This document shows positions 17,523-25,854 of a stretch of DNA of 64,000 bases, one piece after another; position 1 is the stretch's first letter; the number at the start of each line of letters is the position of its first letter. The notes under the pieces were generated by a model. The model worked only from the letters and a program-made list of their open reading frames with translations, ran no database searches and was not told the origin of the DNA. This stretch comes from JANNSO01 sp964485395 (GTDB taxonomy: Bacteria; Spirochaetota; Spirochaetia; Treponematales; UBA12059): contig CAZAJF010000022.1 of NCBI GenBank assembly GCA_964485395.1, positions 1 through 64,000 of the forward strand, given 5' to 3'. A program made the translations under genes and the position numbers.

Positions 17523-19046
17523 ATGAAAACTATAGCCATAATCAACGCGACGCGCATCAATTCCTATGCTCTCGAGCCCTTTGCGGGCGGAGACAGCGCG
17601 TTTACCCGAGTGCTCAAGCTCGTCCACAGCCTTGTAGACGACGTCGATGTGCTGATCCTGGCCGGCTCACAAGTTTTACCTCCGGTACCCGTCAAGGTGG
17701 AGCAAAAAGACGCTTGGAGCATGAGTTCCGTCCTTAAGACGGCGGCGATCTTCGCGGCTGACAGGCCCCAGGCGGACGCTCTTCTCTATGTGCATGCGGA
17801 CTCTCCATACCTGGACGCCGAACTCGCCGCCACGTTACTTAAGCTGCATCGGAATTACCGCGCCGAATATACTTTCGCCGACGGCTATCCGCCGGGCTTC
17901 GCCCTCGAGATTCTCAGGCCGCGCGTGCTGCCGAATCTTGCGGAGCTGGCCGTAAAGAACGACGCTCCCGCAGACCGCGAAGGGCTGTTCGCCGTTATTC
18001 AGAAAGACATTAATTCCTACGACATAGAAACCGAGCTATCGCCCGTAGACCTCAGAACCTACAGGTTTTCGCCCTTATGCGATACGCGCCGGAATAAGAC
18101 GGCAGCCGAAGCCCTGTGGACTCTCGGTGCGCGTAGCGCCGCGGACACGGTAAAACTGCTGCCAAAGCATCCCGAGCTCATGCGCACGGTCCCTGCGTTC
18201 CTGTGGGTACAGATAACCGAAGGCTGCCCGCAATCCTGTTCGTATTGCCCGTATCCTCTTATGGTGGGCGATCCGCGAGGCCTCAAGGGCTTCATGCCCA
18301 CGGAGCGTTTCGCCGCCCTCATCGAGGATGCAGTTGCCTTATGCGACGACCTGGTCGTGGATGTGTCCCTATGGGGCGAGCCCTCGATGCACCCCGATTT
18401 TCCAGGGATCGCCGAGGCCGTGCTCAGGCATCCGGGCACGACGCTGCTCATCGAGACCTCGGGCATCGGCTGGGATAACGCAGTCGTCGACGCCTTGGTG
18501 GCGCGGGGCGGGGAGCGCGTGCACTGGATCGTCGCCCTGGACGCTCCGGATTCGGCCACCTACGAAGCCTTGCGCGGCGCCGGTATGGACGAGTCCATAT
18601 CCTTCGCGGAACGGCTGGCGCGCAGCCTGCCTTCAAACGCCCATGTGCAGGCCGTACGCATGAAGGAAAACGAGGAGAATCTCGAGACTCTCTACCGCGG
18701 CTGGAAAAAGATAACCGAGAAAGTCATCATCCAGAAATATGACGATTTCGCCGGAAGCCTCCCGGACAGGCACATTGCCGACCTGTCGCCGCTCGAACGC
18801 CTGCCGTGCCGCCATCTGGCGCGGGACATGGCCGTACTGCTTGACGGTTCCGTGCCTTTGTGCAAGCATTCACTTGAAACTTCCAAGCCCGGACGCCTGT
18901 GCTACGGCACGATCGTCGGGAATGCCTTTGCGGACGGCCTCGAAAAAACCTGGCAATCCATGAACCGGTATTTCCAGCTTCATTGCTCGGGCGATTATCC
19001 TGTACCCTGCGGACGTTGTGATGAATATCATACCTTCAACGCTTGA
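17523..19046 (+). CDS. Spiro-SPASM protein: nucleotidyltransferase-like plus radical SAM
   Basis: 507 residues. The first about 210 residues resemble a nucleotide-sugar transferase fold (MKTIAIINATRINSYALEPF, then LLYVHADSPYLD). A radical SAM domain follows with the cluster motif CPQSCSYC near residues 234-242 (CxxxCxxC spacing), and a short SPASM-like Cys-rich tail (CRHLARDMAVLLDG, PLCKHS, CGRCDEYHTF). This architecture is known as the spiro-SPASM family, found in spirochaetes and without known reaction. It opens a five-gene cluster, and its stop overlaps the start of the next gene by 26 bases. A role in making an unusual sugar or modifying a peptide is inferred from the neighbours only. Antisense frames here are shadows. 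Confidence 0.88.
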   Translation: MKTIAIINATRINSYALEPFAGGDSAFTRVLKLVHSLVDDVDVLILAGSQVLPPVPVKVEQKDAWSMSSVLKTAAIFAADRPQADALLYVHADSPYLDAELAATLLKLHRNYRAEYTFADGYPPGFALEILRPRVLPNLAELAVKNDAPADREGLFAVIQKDINSYDIETELSPVDLRTYRFSPLCDTRRNKTAAEALWTLGARSAADTVKLLPKHPELMRTVPAFLWVQITEGCPQSCSYCPYPLMVGDPRGLKGFMPTERFAALIEDAVALCDDLVVDVSLWGEPSMHPDFPGIAEAVLRHPGTTLLIETSGIGWDNAVVDALVARGGERVHWIVALDAPDSATYEALRGAGMDESISFAERLARSLPSNAHVQAVRMKENEENLETLYRGWKKITEKVIIQKYDDFAGSLPDRHIADLSPLERLPCRHLARDMAVLLDGSVPLCKHSLETSKPGRLCYGTIVGNAFADGLEKTWQSMNRYFQLHCSGDYPVPCGRCDEYHTFNA

Positions 19047-19983
19047 CGCGAGAAAACCCACGTACACGGTCGTAGGCGGGGCTAAAAGCAAGTCCTGCGC
19101 CGACTCTTTTCCCGTCTCGGTACTGGTTCTCAACCGCGGTCCGCAGATTTACCGGGCGGCCTTCCTTTCCGAGCTTGCCCATATCGGCTTCGACTCGATC
19201 CTCTCCCTCGAGAGCGGCCAGGATTCCGTGGAGCTTGAAGGTCTCGTCTCCAAATTCCCGCAGGTCCGGTTCATCACTTTCAAGGAGAAGGTAAGCACGG
19301 GAGACTGCATCAACGTCGGCGTGCGGGAATCCTGCACGCCTTACGTATTCGTTTTATGGAACGACATGCGCCTCGCCACCACGACGCTTTCCAGCCGTTT
19401 TTTCGAGAAGGTGGCCGAGCTCAACCTCGCCGTCCTCGTGCCGTCGCTGCACGACAGCGCGGGGAACGTCGTCCCTTCCAGCAGCCATCCCGCGGTATCC
19501 AGGCGAAACCTCAAGGCCGTCCAGCTCGAGCCGCGGGCGGACGGCGAAAAAAGCCTGTTCCCCTTCGATTGGTGCGGAATTTATAACCGCGAGAAATTCA
19601 TGCTCCTGGGCGGCTTCGACTACACCATAGCCAACCCCTACTGGCAGAAACTGGATTTCGGCATGCGCGCCTGGCTCTGGGGCGAGAAGATCCACTACGC
19701 CCAGGCCCTGAAGCTCAACTATACGGGCATCCTGCCTTCCGACGACATGACGGCCGATTCGGCCTACCTCCGCTTTTGGCTCAAGAACCTCGCGCCCGTC
19801 CACTCGGGCGACAATGCGGCGCTCGCGCCTTCGGTCTTCTGGCGCTACTGGCTCCAGGCAAGGCGGAACCCCGTCCTGGCGTGGGACGAGTTCAAGGCCG
19901 CCCGCAACTGGGTGAAGCTCAACTCTTTCCGCTTCAAGGGAGACGCGGGCATGCTTGCCGACCTCTGGGATCCCATGCAATGA
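19021..19983 (+). CDS. Glycosyltransferase-like protein of the spiro-SPASM cluster
   Basis: 320 residues. The layout recalls the GT-A fold of family 2: FPVSVLVLNRGPQIYRAAFL, then SLESGQDSVELEGL, and a metal-site-like FVLWNDMRL instead of the usual DxD. Later SLFPFDWCGIYNREKFMLLG and FDYTIANPYWQKLDFGMRAW are typical of acceptor-side loops in rhamnosyl- and mannosyltransferases. No membrane segment is seen. ATG 19021 is preceded by an in-frame GTG at 19018; either is possible. It overlaps spiro-SPASM by 26 bases and the cytidylyltransferase by four. The sugar transferred cannot be deduced, and an inactive or regulatory homologue cannot be excluded. Confidence 0.68.
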   Translation: MNIIPSTLDARKPTYTVVGGAKSKSCADSFPVSVLVLNRGPQIYRAAFLSELAHIGFDSILSLESGQDSVELEGLVSKFPQVRFITFKEKVSTGDCINVGVRESCTPYVFVLWNDMRLATTTLSSRFFEKVAELNLAVLVPSLHDSAGNVVPSSSHPAVSRRNLKAVQLEPRADGEKSLFPFDWCGIYNREKFMLLGGFDYTIANPYWQKLDFGMRAWLWGEKIHYAQALKLNYTGILPSDDMTADSAYLRFWLKNLAPVHSGDNAALAPSVFWRYWLQARRNPVLAWDEFKAARNWVKLNSFRFKGDAGMLADLWDPMQ

Positions 19984-20660
19984 AAAGCGCCGTCGTCGTG
20001 CAGATGCGCCTCGATTCCTCGAGGCTTCCGCGCAAGGCCCTCCTGCCAGCCGGGGACGGCTGCCTCGCCTCGCTCGTGCTCCGCAGGCTCAGGCGCATAC
20101 CCGCCGACCTCTACGTCCTGGCCTGCGACGAAGCCAGCCTCTCTTCGTTTTCCCCATTGGCCGCCGCCTCCGGCTTCGATATCCACGCAGGCCCCAAGGA
20201 AGACGTCCTCGAGCGCTATATTCAGGTTATAGAAAAATATCATCTGGACAGGGTGGTGCGCGCGACAGGGGACAATCCGTTCGTGTCGGCCGATCTTGCG
20301 GTCCTCCTCATGGCGCACGCGGACTCCACGGGCGCCGATTACTCAGGCTACATCGGCATGCCGAGCGGCATGGGCGTGGAAGTGGCCCGCGCCTCTGCGC
20401 TGCTCCGCGCCGCCCGCGAAACGGCCGAGCCGCGCCACCGGGAGCACGTCTGCCCGTACCTCTACGAAAATACCGATAAATTCAAGGTCGAGCGTCCCGA
20501 ATGTCCCGCGCCTTGGCGCATGCCCCACGGCAGGGTAACCATCGATACCCGCGCGGATTACGATCGCCTCCTTTCGATGATCGCCTCGCTGGGGCAAGAT
20601 CCCGCCGACATGGCCGTCATCCAATGGCTTTTAAAAGAATCACCTTCAAGGGAATCATAG
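19980..20660 (+). CDS. SpsF-like cytidylyltransferase
   Basis: 226 residues. The N-terminus VVVQMRLDSSRLPRKALLPA is the CTP-binding motif of the CMP-sugar synthetase/SpsF family (Q-x-R-x-x-S-x-R-x-P-x-K); RATGDNPFVSADL is the second conserved segment. The enzyme would activate an acidic nine-carbon sugar or similar sugar by joining it to CMP, in the cytoplasm. ATG 19980 overlaps the previous stop by four bases; the frame is open upstream to 19776, but that part lies antiparallel in use with the glycosyltransferase gene and lacks family similarity. It is followed without gap by the SpsG-like gene, the usual partner in nonulosonate operons. Confidence 0.85.
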   Translation: MKSAVVVQMRLDSSRLPRKALLPAGDGCLASLVLRRLRRIPADLYVLACDEASLSSFSPLAAASGFDIHAGPKEDVLERYIQVIEKYHLDRVVRATGDNPFVSADLAVLLMAHADSTGADYSGYIGMPSGMGVEVARASALLRAARETAEPRHREHVCPYLYENTDKFKVERPECPAPWRMPHGRVTIDTRADYDRLLSMIASLGQDPADMAVIQWLLKESPSRES

Positions 20661-22508
20661 ATGAACTCAGTGCTGTTCGTACCCTCAAATAAAAAAGGCA
20701 ACGGCTCAGGGCATATAGCCCGCTGCTTCGCGATGGCCTCCGCCTTGAATAAATACTCCAGGCAGGCGAAAATCGGCGCTACGGTCGTTTTCAAGGGCGA
20801 TGCTCCTTCATGCAAGCTTTACATCGACGCGGAGGCTACGGCGCATGCTTGGAGCGCCGACGAGATAAGGCTGGCCTACACCCACGAGTGCGAAACCGTG
20901 GGGCTCGTATCCACCTTGAATCCGGGCGAGCGCTTCGACCTTATCGTGCTGGATCGCCGAGCATCAAGCCAGGGCGAATTCCTCCGCTGGTCTGCGTACG
21001 GAACGGTCGTCGCCATCGACGAAGAAGGCGCTCCGCGGTCCATGGCCCCGTATCTCGTGGACATACTCCCGAGGCCCGCGCTTTCCCCCCCGCGCAAAGG
21101 CAGAAGCTCAGGCTTGCCCAATTTCAATGCCTTGGGGCTCCTGGCGCTTCCTCAAAACCGGCGCCAATCTCCCGATTCCTTCAAGCGAGTCCTCGTCACC
21201 TTCGGCGGCGAGGATCCCGGCAAGCTCGCGCCCCGCTTCCTTGAAGCCACGATCCCGACGGGTCTGCTTCCCGCAAGCGCCATAACCGTCGTTTCCGGTC
21301 CGCTGGCTCCTTCCTTTTCGGGCGAATGGCCGGGAATCACCAGGCTCGGTCCGGTACAAAATCTCAAGGAAAACCTGCATAACTACGACCTCGTCGTTAC
21401 ACATTTCGGCCTTACGGCTTTTGAGGCCGCGTGGGCGGGTTGCGCCGTGCTGCTCTTGAATCCATCGCCGGTGCACGAAAAGCTTTCCGCGGCAGCAGGG
21501 CTTCGCAGCCTTGGAGTCGGGCGCCCCGATCCCCGCAAGCTGCGGTCCGCCCTTGAAAATCCCGCGGAGCTCGCCAGGCAATCCGCCGCCGCGGCCCCCG
21601 CCGCCCGGCTGGACGCAGGGGAATTTCTGTCTTCCATCTCGCCGCGACACGCCGGACCGTGCCCCGCATGCGGACGTGCCGACGGCCGCGCGCTGTATCG
21701 CAACCGCAGGAAAACCTATTTGCGCTGCCCAAGCTGCGGCCTCGTGCGCATGGCCTTTTTCGTAAAGCGGGACAACCCGTATACGAACACCTCGTATTTT
21801 TTCGAAGAGTATAAAGCGCAGTACGGCCGCACCTACCTTGAGGATTTGCCGAGCATCCGGCTCATGGCAAAAAAACGGCTTGTGCGCATAGAGAGCGTGC
21901 TGGGCCGGCCGGCGGAGGACGCCACCGTACTGGACGTCGGCTGCGCCTACGGGGCATTCGTCGCGGAGGCTCAGCAGCGGCTCTGGCACGCGGTAGGCTC
22001 GGATCTTTCGGAAGCCGCCGTCGAGTACGTGAAGGGCACCTTCAACGTCCCCGCCATCGTGTCGGATTTTTCGGCTCCCGCCGCTGACGGCCTCTACCCG
22101 CGGGAATTGGACTGCCTTACCATGTGGTATGTCATAGAGCATTTCGACGAGCTCGCGCGCGTCTTGAGACGGGTGTTCGCGCTCCTCAAGACCGGTGGCG
22201 TCTTCGCCTTTTCCACGCCCTCGTGCTCAGGCATTTCTGCCAGGCAGCGGCCGGAAAATTTTTGGGAACAATCGCCGGACGACCATTTTACCGTATGGGA
22301 CCCCAAGACCGTCGGGGCGACCCTCGCTCGCTTCGGCTTTACCGTAAAGAAAATCGTCGTCACCGGGCATCACCCGGAGCGTTTCAGCCGCGTCAAGGAC
22401 AATCCGCGGTCGCCGGTCTTCATGATGGCGAAACTCGCCAGCAACGCGTTTGGACTGGGTGACACGTTCGAGTGTTATGCGGTAAAAACAGGGAACTGCA
22501 TTGGATAA
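20661..22508 (+). CDS. SpsG/PseG-like glycosyltransferase-fold protein fused to a methyltransferase
   Basis: 615 residues in two parts. Residues about 1-320 follow SpsG/PseG, the GT-B-type UDP-sugar hydrolases of pseudaminic acid synthesis (KGNGSGHIARCFAMASALNK, FGGEDPGKLAPRF, VVTHFGLTAFEAAWAGCAV). A zinc ribbon (CPACG ... CPSCG, near 333-357) joins it to a class I SAM-dependent methyltransferase at about 370-600 (VLDVGCAYGAFVAEAQQR, DCLTMWYVIEHF, GGVFAFSTPS). The second half looks like the C-methyltransferases that start with a zinc ribbon. It would act on a UDP- or CMP-linked sugar intermediate. The start directly follows the stop of the spsF-like gene. The fusion itself I have not met in described pathways. 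Confidence 0.78.
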   Translation: MNSVLFVPSNKKGNGSGHIARCFAMASALNKYSRQAKIGATVVFKGDAPSCKLYIDAEATAHAWSADEIRLAYTHECETVGLVSTLNPGERFDLIVLDRRASSQGEFLRWSAYGTVVAIDEEGAPRSMAPYLVDILPRPALSPPRKGRSSGLPNFNALGLLALPQNRRQSPDSFKRVLVTFGGEDPGKLAPRFLEATIPTGLLPASAITVVSGPLAPSFSGEWPGITRLGPVQNLKENLHNYDLVVTHFGLTAFEAAWAGCAVLLLNPSPVHEKLSAAAGLRSLGVGRPDPRKLRSALENPAELARQSAAAAPAARLDAGEFLSSISPRHAGPCPACGRADGRALYRNRRKTYLRCPSCGLVRMAFFVKRDNPYTNTSYFFEEYKAQYGRTYLEDLPSIRLMAKKRLVRIESVLGRPAEDATVLDVGCAYGAFVAEAQQRLWHAVGSDLSEAAVEYVKGTFNVPAIVSDFSAPAADGLYPRELDCLTMWYVIEHFDELARVLRRVFALLKTGGVFAFSTPSCSGISARQRPENFWEQSPDDHFTVWDPKTVGATLARFGFTVKKIVVTGHHPERFSRVKDNPRSPVFMMAKLASNAFGLGDTFECYAVKTGNCIG

Positions 22509-22541
22509 GCCTTTTCATCCAACGCCACGATGGAGAACACC

Positions 22542-24146
22542 ATGAAATCTATTTTTATTCTGGGCGGCAGCGTCATGCAGGGACCCGCCATACGCATCGC
22601 CAGGCAAAAAGGCTATCGAGTCTTTCTCGCGGACGGAAACCCCGACGCCGTCGAGATTCCAAGGGCCGATCAATTTTATCACGTGGACCTCAAGGATCTT
22701 GAAGGCTTGACGAGAGTTGCCAAAACTATTCCCGGGCTTCGCGGAGTGTTTACGGCGGGCACGGATTTCTCAGCATCCGTCGCCTGGGTCGCTTCGCAGC
22801 TCAATCTGCCCGGCATTCCCTACGAATCAGCCCTCAACGCCTCGGACAAAGCCCGCATGCGCACTGTGCTCCGCGAAGCGGGCGTCCCGGTACCGGCTTT
22901 TGCCTACGGCGATAAAAGCGACGATCCAGCCGAGCTCTCAGCTACCATAGTTCCGCAGCGCCGTGATAAATCCAGGCCTCTTTATCCGCTGGTCGTAAAG
23001 CCGGTGGACAACATGGGTGCGCGCGGCTGCCGCATGGCGCGAAATTCTTCCGAGCTCGCGCTCGCCTGGAAGGAAGCCGTATCCTTTTCCAGAAGCGGCC
23101 GCGCGATAATAGAAGACTATATCGACGGCCCCGAATTCAGCATCGATTCCCTGATGCACGACGGCAAGATGGTCGTGCGCGGCGTCGCCGACCGGCATGT
23201 GTTTTTCGAGCCGTTTTTCGTGGAGATGGGACACACCATGCCCAGCGCGTACAACGACGAGGTGCTCGCCGAGGTACTGTCCGTATTCGAGGCAGGCGCG
23301 CGCGCGCTAGGAATTACCTTGGGCGCGGCGAAAGGCGACATGAAATACAGCCGCGAAGGCGCGCTGGTCGGCGAGATAGCGGCACGGCTTTCCGGCGGCT
23401 ACATGTCCGGCTGGACCTACCCGTATTCCAGCGGCGTCGAAGTAACGGCGGAAGCCATCGACCTGGCCTGCGGGGAGATTCCCGTTTTCGGAGAAAATTC
23501 CAGAAATCATATTTGCGCCGAGCGCGCCTGCATTTCCATCCCCGGCGTCGTCCGCGAGCTTGCCTGCCTGGACCTTGCCAAGGCGATACCCGGGGTCCGC
23601 GATGTTTTCCTCCGCGCGCAACCCGGCGACAGCGTAAAATTCCCCTCGAACAACGTGGAGAAATGCGGCAACTTCATCGCCGTACATCAAGACAGGCTCA
23701 GCGCCGAACGCGCGGCGGAATCGTCCGCACGCACCTTGCTCATCAGGCTTCAGCCCGATACTTCCGAGACTGCCGCCTTTCTTGCGCGCTCGGGAGACGC
23801 CTCCAGCCAGAACGGCGAAACCTGGCCGCCGGACGCATACCCAGAAATTCCCGCGTTGCTCGTCGGTATCGTCAACGCGATGCCGGACATCATGCGCCAG
23901 GAAAAACCCGTGCGCACGGTTTCCATCGCACCGGTACAGGGAATCTTTTCGCTGACGGATACCGACTGGCAGGGCCGCACCCTGCGGGAATCAGTGGATG
24001 CAGTGTGCCTGCTTACCAAGGCGCGCGTAGGTTTGGAAGGAGACCTGGTATTGGGAAGAGTGTTCTGGCAAGCTCTGTTCCGCGGCGGATACCAAGGCGC
24101 GGCCTACATCGTCGATACCCTGTTCGCGGAGCATGCATGTCCCTGA
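22542..24146 (+). CDS. ATP-grasp ligase of the spiro-SPASM cluster
   Basis: 534 residues. An N-terminal Rossmann-like pre-ATP-grasp domain (MKSIFILGGSVMQGPAIRIA, ADGNPDAVEIPRAD) is followed by the ATP-grasp fold: YPLVVKPVDNMGARGCRMAR holds the phosphate loop, IIEDYIDGPEFSIDSLMHDG and GALVGEIAARLSGGYMSGWT the metal-binding residues. Such enzymes join a carboxylate to an amine through an acyl phosphate. About 130 extra C-terminal residues (from about 400) are unassigned. ATG 22542 is chosen over the in-frame ATG 22530 because GGAG sits six bases before it. The stop overlaps the amidase start by 10 bases. Substrates are unknown; coupling an amino acid to a sugar acid would fit the cluster. Confidence 0.82.
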   Translation: MKSIFILGGSVMQGPAIRIARQKGYRVFLADGNPDAVEIPRADQFYHVDLKDLEGLTRVAKTIPGLRGVFTAGTDFSASVAWVASQLNLPGIPYESALNASDKARMRTVLREAGVPVPAFAYGDKSDDPAELSATIVPQRRDKSRPLYPLVVKPVDNMGARGCRMARNSSELALAWKEAVSFSRSGRAIIEDYIDGPEFSIDSLMHDGKMVVRGVADRHVFFEPFFVEMGHTMPSAYNDEVLAEVLSVFEAGARALGITLGAAKGDMKYSREGALVGEIAARLSGGYMSGWTYPYSSGVEVTAEAIDLACGEIPVFGENSRNHICAERACISIPGVVRELACLDLAKAIPGVRDVFLRAQPGDSVKFPSNNVEKCGNFIAVHQDRLSAERAAESSARTLLIRLQPDTSETAAFLARSGDASSQNGETWPPDAYPEIPALLVGIVNAMPDIMRQEKPVRTVSIAPVQGIFSLTDTDWQGRTLRESVDAVCLLTKARVGLEGDLVLGRVFWQALFRGGYQGAAYIVDTLFAEHACP

Positions 24147-25231
24147 AAGGTCTTCGTACGGCAGTTTTTTGTCTCTGTCTTTTCTCTGCATGCGCGGCGA
24201 CCCTCGCGGCGCAAGCGGCGCAGACGACCGTTTCCGCTGTCTCGGCATCGGCGGAGGCTACGCAGGCTTTGGCCTCCACCGTTCTCGGCTGGAAGGCCGT
24301 ACTGTCGTTCGACGCGCTGGGCGGTACCGGCAGGATTATCCGCGGCCCGGATCTTATTCGCTTTAAAGTAGGCTACGACGGCTTCGTCCTGGGCAGCTCC
24401 GAACTTCTTCATTCTGCTCCGATACATTATTCTTCGGGCAAGCTCGTCATCCCCGGCTCCACGGCCAGGGCCATGGAATCCTGGCTCGGCGGGCGAGAGG
24501 CGGAACGGCAGTCCAAGTTCGCCGTGGCCATGATCATCATCGACCCCGGTCACGGAGGCAAGGATCCCGGCGCGATCGGCGAGCACGGAGCAACGAAAAA
24601 CCGCATCCGGGTCGTTGAAAAAGAAGTCGCGCTCAGTATCGCCCAAGATGTCTACAGGCAGCTTTCAGAGCGATGGCCTGATAAAAAAATCCTTATCACC
24701 CGCTCCGGCGATACCTATCCAAGCCTCGAGGATCGGGTAACGATGGCCCACGAAAACGATCTGACGATGAACGAAGCGGTGATTTTCGTTTCCATCCACG
24801 CCAACGCATCCTTCAATAAAGCCGCGGAAGGCTACGAAGTGTGGTACTTGAACCCAACTTATCGCAGAACCGTCGTAAACGGCAAAAGGGCTGAAGGAGT
24901 CGACAAGGATATATTGCCCGTCATCAATTCCATGCTGGAGGAGGAATACACGACCGAAAGCATTTTCCTGGCTACGAAAATACTCGATGGCCTCACCGCC
25001 GCGATCGGAAACGTAAGCACGAACCGGGGCTTGCGTCCCGAGGAGTGGTTCGTGGTACGGAACGCCCGGATGCCTTCGGTACTCATAGAGACCGGATTCG
25101 TGACGAACGAAGCCGAGGCCCGCCTGCTTGCCGATCCGGGTCACTTGCGGAAACTGGGTGAAGGCATCTATAATGGGATAGTAAATTTCGTAGATTATTT
25201 CGAGCATCGAAGGGGTCCTGTCTCACCGTGA
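24137..25231 (+). CDS. N-acetylmuramoyl-L-alanine amidase (Amidase_3)
   Basis: 364 residues with a signal peptide (MSLKGLRTAVFCLCLFSACA, cut near AAQA). A domain of about 110 residues precedes the zinc amidase, which has IIIDPGHGGKDPGAIG, the Glu of VVEKEV, VSIHANAS and VLIETGFVTNEAEARLL, so all zinc ligands and the catalytic Glu are in place. It cleaves the stem peptide from MurNAc in the periplasm. The start at 24137 overlaps the ATP-grasp gene, and the GerMN gene follows with a four-base GTGA overlap. The order amidase-GerMN-flaA resembles the flaA region of Treponema pallidum as I recall it (about TP0247-TP0249). That points to a job in making room for, or anchoring, periplasmic flagella. 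Confidence 0.9.
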   Translation: MSLKGLRTAVFCLCLFSACAATLAAQAAQTTVSAVSASAEATQALASTVLGWKAVLSFDALGGTGRIIRGPDLIRFKVGYDGFVLGSSELLHSAPIHYSSGKLVIPGSTARAMESWLGGREAERQSKFAVAMIIIDPGHGGKDPGAIGEHGATKNRIRVVEKEVALSIAQDVYRQLSERWPDKKILITRSGDTYPSLEDRVTMAHENDLTMNEAVIFVSIHANASFNKAAEGYEVWYLNPTYRRTVVNGKRAEGVDKDILPVINSMLEEEYTTESIFLATKILDGLTAAIGNVSTNRGLRPEEWFVVRNARMPSVLIETGFVTNEAEARLLADPGHLRKLGEGIYNGIVNFVDYFEHRRGPVSP

Positions 25232-25854
25232 AACCAGATTTTGCCAAGATATTCCATTCTATCCGCAACTTTGTGGAAAAAAATCTCCATCCCAAGCGCT
25301 TCTGGCTTCTGCTGTTAGCCTTGTGTTTCGTCATTTCTTCGCTGTTCTGGGCTTTTTCGCCGCCCGTTCGTGCCTGTACTTTGTTTTTTAAGGAAGCGAA
25401 GACCCACAAGCTCGTGCCGACGCTCAGGTTTATCGCCAGACAAAAAAATCAGGAAGCCGAAATAGAGTCGATCCTCGAAGAACTTTTTTTAGGTCCCACC
25501 GATGCCTGGCTTCTGCCGCTGAGCGTACCGCAAGCGGGAGTCAATACCGTAATCCGCTCGGGCAAAACATTTTACGTCGATATTTCCGCCGACGTTTTGT
25601 TCGGGAAGAAGCTCGGAGAAGAGATTTACGGCGAGCCGATTCTTCCATTTGGCGAATTACTCGAAATTCTCCAAAAGGTTTTGCATAAAAACTATCCTTC
25701 TTCGTCTTTTATCGTTACGATAAACGGAATGCAAATTGATGAAAATGCAGTTCCTGCAACAAAAATCAATAATTTAATTGACAAAGGCACAACGATGGCT
25801 ATAATAAATATCAAATTACGAATAATGAACGCGCACTATGAAAGGAGCACTTGA
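25228..25854 (+). CDS. GerMN-domain membrane-anchored protein
   Basis: 208 residues. One membrane segment near residues 24-46 (RFWLLLLALCFVISSLFWAF) is followed by a GerMN domain facing the periplasm (EAEIESILEELFLGP, GVNTVIRSGKTFYVDIS, LGEEIYGEPILPFGELLEIL). GerMN proteins are cell-envelope or sporulation-related factors of unknown biochemistry, often near amidases. GTG 25228 overlaps the amidase stop; the stop at 25854 abuts the flaA start. The flaA promoter lies inside the last third of this gene, so both genes can be uncoupled in expression. The sequence becomes AT-rich there. Confidence 0.82.
   Translation: MKPDFAKIFHSIRNFVEKNLHPKRFWLLLLALCFVISSLFWAFSPPVRACTLFFKEAKTHKLVPTLRFIARQKNQEAEIESILEELFLGPTDAWLLPLSVPQAGVNTVIRSGKTFYVDISADVLFGKKLGEEIYGEPILPFGELLEILQKVLHKNYPSSSFIVTINGMQIDENAVPATKINNLIDKGTTMAIINIKLRIMNAHYERST
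25778..25805 (+). promoter_or_regulatory. Consensus sigma70-type promoter for flaA inside the GerMN gene
   Basis: TTGACA (25778-25783), a 16-base spacer and TATAAT (25800-25805) match both hexamers perfectly. It would start a transcript near 25812, about 43 bases before ATG 25855, with AAGGAG at about 25841. The local AT-rich patch in an otherwise GC-rich gene supports a selected promoter. Confidence 0.85.
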
